DNA from: Solirubrobacterales bacterium
GTDB lineage: Bacteria; Actinomycetota; Thermoleophilia; Solirubrobacterales; 70-9
Direction of reading: 5' to 3'
DNA length: 64,000 nt
Assembly (NCBI GenBank): GCA_020438355.1
Contig: JAGQUT010000002.1
Coordinates: 124,001 to 188,000 of the forward strand
Shown here: one piece after another, positions 59,522 to 64,000 of the stretch
How the letters are laid out: every line of letters begins with the position of its first letter
Numbering within the stretch: position 1 is the first letter of the stretch
Program-made: the position numbers and the translations under genes
The notes under the pieces: model-generated
Told to the model about the DNA's origin: nothing
The model's database searches: none
The model's input: only the letters and a program-made list of their open reading frames with translations

Positions 59522-60745
59522 ATGAAGCCGAGACGATCGAAAAATTTCTCGCTAGCCGCCTTTGCGGCGGTGCTGGCCTGCCTGGTTCCGGCCGTGGCCT
59601 TCTCGACGAACGCCTCAGGCGCCGTCACCTCCGGCGGCGGCCTCGTCATACCCGGAATACCCAAGATTTCAGATGTGATCTGCCTGACCGGCTGCTCGAA
59701 GATCAGGGAAGTGTCGGTCGGCGGCTCGGTCCAAGTCACAGGGACCGAGATGAAGTCGGTCTCCTACGTGGCATTCCGGAGCAAGAACCGGAACATCCGG
59801 GTCGAGCCCGACGTCGTTACTGATTCGCGGGTTGAGGCCACGGTTCCGAAGGGCGCAATATCCGGTCGGGTGCGCGTCGTCTCGAGCACCGGATCGATCT
59901 CCGATCCTTCCCGCCAGCTCATTACCGTCAGCCAGCAGGAGTTCGTCCGAACCGGGAAACTGACCATCGTCGATGCGAGCACCACCCCCAAGACTGCCTT
60001 CCAGTACGGGGTGCGCCGGCCTGTCCTCAGCTACATCGTCAACGGCTCCACCCCCCGGGTCGACCTGAGAGTCGACGTCGTCAACTCCAAGGGCGACGTG
60101 ATCCGCAGCCGTTTCCTGAACGACGTTCCCACCGGTACCTCCCAGAAGGTCGGCTGGAGCGGCCTGGTTTCCAGAGGCAGGACTGCCCCCAACGGCGCCT
60201 ACCGGTTCGTCGTCCGTGGGAATGACGGGACCGCCGCCTCACTCTCCCCCCGGCTCAAGCGCGAGCGGCGCAAGGCAAGGGCATCCCGCGCCCGCACAGG
60301 CAAGCCCGCCGACCCGTTCACCTTCCGGATGTTCGCCTACATGTTCCCTCTCCGGGGACCGCATTCATACGGTGACGGCATCGGCGCCGGCAGGGGCCAT
60401 CAGGGGGCTGACGTTCTCGCCAGATGCGGGCAGCCCCTCGTCGCGGCCAGGGCCGGAACCGTCTACTACAACGATTACCAGGCAGGCGGCGCGGGCAACT
60501 ATCTGGTGATCAACCTCAAGGGAGCCGGCGGGCGCAGCCACGTCTACATGCATCTGCCGGTCCGTTCGCCGCTCAAGGTCGGCTCCACCGTTCGGACCGG
60601 TCAGCGCATCGGATCTGTCGGAACCACCGGCCGCAGCACCGCCTGCCACCTCCATTTCGAGGTCTGGTCAGGCCCGGGCTGGTATCAGGGAGGAACCTTC
60701 CTCGACCCGATGCCGATGCTCAAGGCCTGGGACCGCTACAGCTGA
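59522..60745 (+). CDS. Secreted M23 family metallopeptidase (cell-wall hydrolase)
   Basis: 407-residue exported protein. A signal peptide (residues 1-33) is followed by an IPT/TIG-like domain (about 50-140), a FlgD-Ig-like domain (GDVIRSRFLNDVPTGT to GAYRFVVRGNDG, about 175-235) and a C-terminal M23 (LytM) domain. The zinc motif is seen as RGHQGADV (H-x3-D) and CHLHFEV (H-x-H). M23 enzymes cut peptidoglycan cross-links, usually as endopeptidases. Control by the c-di-AMP riboswitch ties its activity to cell-wall/osmotic state. Confidence 0.93.
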   Translation: MKPRRSKNFSLAAFAAVLACLVPAVAFSTNASGAVTSGGGLVIPGIPKISDVICLTGCSKIREVSVGGSVQVTGTEMKSVSYVAFRSKNRNIRVEPDVVTDSRVEATVPKGAISGRVRVVSSTGSISDPSRQLITVSQQEFVRTGKLTIVDASTTPKTAFQYGVRRPVLSYIVNGSTPRVDLRVDVVNSKGDVIRSRFLNDVPTGTSQKVGWSGLVSRGRTAPNGAYRFVVRGNDGTAASLSPRLKRERRKARASRARTGKPADPFTFRMFAYMFPLRGPHSYGDGIGAGRGHQGADVLARCGQPLVAARAGTVYYNDYQAGGAGNYLVINLKGAGGRSHVYMHLPVRSPLKVGSTVRTGQRIGSVGTTGRSTACHLHFEVWSGPGWYQGGTFLDPMPMLKAWDRYS

Positions 60746-60779
60746 GCAAGGCTTTAGGAGCCGTCGCTATCCTCGGCCC

Positions 60780-60950
60780 ATGTGCATGCAGTGCGTGACA
60801 GGTGCCGCCGTAGCGGCCGGAGCGACAGCGACCGGCCTTCGCGCCTGGCTGCACGCCCGCGGGCCCAGCTGGATGACCGCCAAGCGGATGAAGATCGCCA
60901 CGGCCTGCCTGCTGACCCTCGGCGTAATTGCCGCAGGCATCCAGCCCTGA
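60780..60950 (+). CDS. 56-residue small membrane protein with N-terminal CxxC
   Basis: Short gene from ATG 60780 to TGA 60950. It begins MCMQCVTGAAVAAGA (C-x2-C), has a basic middle (WMTAKRMKI) and ends with a hydrophobic helix (TACLLTLGVIAAGIQP). It lies 34 bp after the M23 gene and 16 bp before the convergent YibE/F stop, filling the only gap there. The CxxC could bind metal or be lipid-modified. No family recognised. Confidence 0.55.
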   Translation: MCMQCVTGAAVAAGATATGLRAWLHARGPSWMTAKRMKIATACLLTLGVIAAGIQP

Positions 60951-60966
60951 CCGGCTGGCAGAACCT

Positions 60967-62133
60967 TCAGTGATGGTGGCCGTGCGAGGCCTCGGCCGCC
61001 AGTTCAGCCCGATCCAGGGACCTTGACATCAGCGCTGCCAGCAGGGTGGTGATCGGGACGGCAGCGATCAGACCGATCGAACCGACCAGGGTCGCGACGA
61101 TCTCCTTGGCGACGATCTCCATGTTGACCGCCCTGGTGAATCCGACCTCGCCTGAACCGAGAATCAGCAACACCGGCAGCGACGATCCAACGTAGGCGAG
61201 CACGAGGGTGTTGACCGTGGCACTGACGTGGTCACGCCCGACCTCGATCGCCCGCCGGTAGAGCCGGCCGATCGACTGCTTCGGGTTCGCGGCCCGGAGG
61301 GCGATAACCGTCGATGCCTGGCTGATCGTGACGTCGTCCAGGACGCCCAGGGCACCGATGATTATTCCGGCGATCACCAGCCCGCTGATCGAGATCCCGG
61401 AATCACTGGCGGAAAGGAGCGTGGCCTCCTCGGAAGTGAAGCCGGTGAGGTTTGCGGCAGAAGTGAAAATGACCGCAAGGAGGCCGACGAGCAGGAGGCT
61501 GACCGAGGTACCGAGGATCGCGGCGATGCTCTTGGGTCCGACCCCATGAGCCAGGGTGATGGTGACCAGCATCACCGCCATCGAACCGGCCAGGGCGACC
61601 GCCAGCGGCGGCTGCTTGTCAAGGATCGCGGGAATGATGAAGAGCAGGACGATCGCGAGGCTCGCTGCGAGCCCGACCAGCGAGAGGGCACCCCGCAGCC
61701 TCCCGAACAGGATCACCAGAAAGGTGAAGGCGACGGCCAGGATCAACAGCGGCGGACCCCGCTCGTAGTCGATCAGGGAGTAGATGGTCGGCCCGCCATT
61801 CGTCTGGATCGCAGCAACCTTGATGTCGTCCCCGGGATCCACGACAGAATCAGCTGAGCGGCTGGTCACGTCCAGCGTCGCCAGATCCCCCTCGTTCGGC
61901 CCGCTCTTCAGCCGGATCGAGGCTTCCAGGCAGGTCGCATCCTCGATCGGGACGGTGCACTCCACCTTCTGGACACTTTCCACTTCGGCCTTCTCGGTCG
62001 GGGTCGGAGTGCCGAACTTCAGATCCGACTCCCGCTCTCCGTCAGGCCACAGGAGCACCAGTGCAATCAGCGTCACCGCCGCAAGGGCTACGACAACAAG
62101 GCGGTAATTGTTGAGGGAACCCGCAGGGCGCAT
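60967..62133 (-). CDS. YibE/F family membrane protein
   Basis: 388-residue polytopic protein. One N-terminal helix, an extracytoplasmic region of about 100 residues and eight or so helices (about 128-370) match the YibE/F family. Family blocks include YERGPPLLILAVAFTFLVILFGR, GLVIAGIIIGALGVLDDVTISQAS and VGRDHVSATVNTLVLAYVGSSLPV. The family is uncharacterised and often linked to small-molecule export. A His-rich C-terminal end (HGHHH) could bind metal, of note beside a zinc-regulated locus. Confidence 0.9.
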   Translation of the reverse strand: MRPAGSLNNYRLVVVALAAVTLIALVLLWPDGERESDLKFGTPTPTEKAEVESVQKVECTVPIEDATCLEASIRLKSGPNEGDLATLDVTSRSADSVVDPGDDIKVAAIQTNGGPTIYSLIDYERGPPLLILAVAFTFLVILFGRLRGALSLVGLAASLAIVLLFIIPAILDKQPPLAVALAGSMAVMLVTITLAHGVGPKSIAAILGTSVSLLLVGLLAVIFTSAANLTGFTSEEATLLSASDSGISISGLVIAGIIIGALGVLDDVTISQASTVIALRAANPKQSIGRLYRRAIEVGRDHVSATVNTLVLAYVGSSLPVLLILGSGEVGFTRAVNMEIVAKEIVATLVGSIGLIAAVPITTLLAALMSRSLDRAELAAEASHGHHH

Positions 62134-62193
62134 CAGGGAAGCTTCTCAGTCAGACCGGCGTGAGAAACGTCCCTGATGGCCTGGCCAACCCAT

Positions 62194-63429
<1,236 letters not shown>

Positions 63430-63448
63430 TGTTCTCCTGGGATCAAAT

Positions 63449-63463
63449 TGAGAATGGTTCTCA
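63449..63463. promoter_or_regulatory. Zur-like operator 1
   Basis: TGAGAATGGTTCTCA is a perfect 6-3-6 palindrome that fits the actinobacterial Zur core TGAAAATGATTTTCA closely. It lies 20 bp before the COG0523 GTPase start in an AT-rich divergent gap, where a repressor would block transcription. Confidence 0.8.
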
Positions 63464-63488
63464 TTTACTATCATGATCCAGCAGATGT

Positions 63489-63509
63489 TGAGAATGAGAT
63501 TTGTTCTCA
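63489..63509. promoter_or_regulatory. Zur-like operator 2
   Basis: TGAGAATGAGATTTGTTCTCA contains TGAGAA/TTCTCA arms, and AATGAGA-TTTGT-TCTCATT forms a perfect 7-5-7 repeat overlapping it. It is 40 bp before the permease start and 26 bp from operator 1, so each divergent gene has its own site. Confidence 0.65.
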
Positions 63510-63548
63510 TTTCGTGCTATTGATTACCCCCTACCGACCGGAGAACCG

Positions 63549-64000
63549 ATGTTTGAAGCCTTTTCCCTGCCCTTCTTTCAGAAAGGGCTGATCGAAATCC
63601 TGATCCTCGCCATACCCGCCGGATTGATCGGCAGCTGGGTCGTACTCAGAAGCCTCGCCTTCTTCTCCCATGCGATCGGCACGGCATCCTTTCCCGGGCT
63701 GGTTCTGGCCGACGGCATCGGATTCTCGCCCGCCCTCGGGGCATTCGGGGCGGCCGGATTCTTTGCCGGACTGACCGCGCTCCTGGGCAGGTCACGCCGG
63801 GCTTCCAACGACAGCGTCACGGCATTGGTCCTGGTCGGATGCCTTGCCTTCGGTGTGATCCTGGCAAGCGACGTCTTCGGTTCAACCGCCAGCGTTGACA
63901 CCCTGTTGTTCGGGTCCCTGCTTTCGATCGGCACTTCGGACATCCTGCTTGCCGCCGCGGCCGCGGTGCTTGCGGTAGCCACCACTGTGCTTCTCGGCCA
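63549..64000 (+). CDS. znuB: Metal ABC transporter permease, ZnuB/MntB family (3' end outside window)
   Basis: The first 150 residues are visible, then the frame runs off the right edge. MFEAFSLPFFQKGLIEILIL begins a polytopic permease; SHAIGTASFPGLVLADG (the conserved S-H-A-x-x-x-x-x-x-P-G loop) near residue 38 and FGSLLSIG near 128 identify the ABC-3 family for Zn2+ or Mn2+ uptake. GGAGA precedes ATG 63549. The Zur-like boxes favour zinc. The ATPase and binding protein are presumably beyond the window. Confidence 0.9.
   Translation, partial: MFEAFSLPFFQKGLIEILILAIPAGLIGSWVVLRSLAFFSHAIGTASFPGLVLADGIGFSPALGAFGAAGFFAGLTALLGRSRRASNDSVTALVLVGCLAFGVILASDVFGSTASVDTLLFGSLLSIGTSDILLAAAAAVLAVATTVLLG

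Overview
The window is GC-rich, densely coded bacterial chromosome that reads as Actinomycetota, most likely class Thermoleophilia (Solirubrobacterales-like). This placement is inference. It rests on base composition, frequent GTG/TTG starts, promoters whose -10 box sits just upstream of the start codon (leaderless style), the actinobacterial order rplM-rpsI-glmM-glmS-acpS-nnr-alr, actinobacterial families (DUF3352 lipoprotein, LtrA, F420/PPOX-type protein, A2-type aa3 oxidase) and a c-di-AMP riboswitch in front of an M23 cell-wall hydrolase. No rRNA operon, CRISPR array, insertion sequence or prophage was seen. Three tRNA genes (His, Arg, Pro), all on the minus strand, are present.

Layout. 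1-5.7 kb: chromate transporter (cut by the left edge), TerC, tRNA-His, small membrane protein, RhtA-like exporter, and a coupled thioesterase/alcohol dehydrogenase pair ending in a strong terminator. 5.7-12.5 kb: a coiled-coil/winged-helix basic protein, an MFS transporter overlapping tRNA-Arg, a GT-C-like membrane protein, MsrA and a secreted SGNH hydrolase. 12.5-17.7 kb: a degenerate metallo-hydrolase-like protein, PPOX, LtrA, and a DJ-1/LysR divergent pair around a perfect 21-bp palindrome, then a squalene/phytoene synthase. 17.8-18.6 kb: tRNA-Pro followed by an HTH/homing-endonuclease-like gene. 18.6-27 kb: epimerase/BASS transporter/FMO operon facing DUF1015, cobalamin adenosyltransferase and SDR genes, then apt, a NUDIX hydrolase and a class IV aminotransferase. 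27-30.3 kb: trxB, a YbhN-like protein and a PAP2 enzyme.

30.3-42.9 kb is the respiratory region and the most interesting part. A plus-strand operon carries a subunit II-like protein without the CuA cysteines, a subunit I-like protein in which at least five of the six haem/CuB histidines are replaced, haem O synthase and two small membrane proteins. A dihaem cytochrome c lipoprotein and haem A synthase follow. Facing it on the minus strand is a complete, canonical A2-type aa3 oxidase (coxB, coxA, coxC, a small membrane protein) with a tandem universal-stress-like protein inside the operon. The two sets probably share haem O/A biosynthesis and cytochrome c. What a ligand-less oxidase-like pair does is unknown.

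42.9-47.7 kb: a GT4 glycosyltransferase, a zinc-ribbon protein, a 202-bp element bounded by perfect 25-bp inverted repeats (a third copy of the end lies near 34.3 kb), two secreted paralogues with a frameshifted remnant of a third, and a small RTX-like secreted protein. 47.7-59.2 kb: housekeeping minus-strand block (infA, cca, alr, CBS protein, nnr, acpS, DUF3352 lipoprotein, glmS, glmM, rpsI with a long acidic extension, rplM). 59.3-64 kb: c-di-AMP riboswitch plus M23 peptidase, a 56-residue membrane protein, a YibE/F protein, and a divergent zinc-starvation locus (COG0523 GTPase and ZnuB-like permease, cut by the right edge) with Zur-like palindromes between them.
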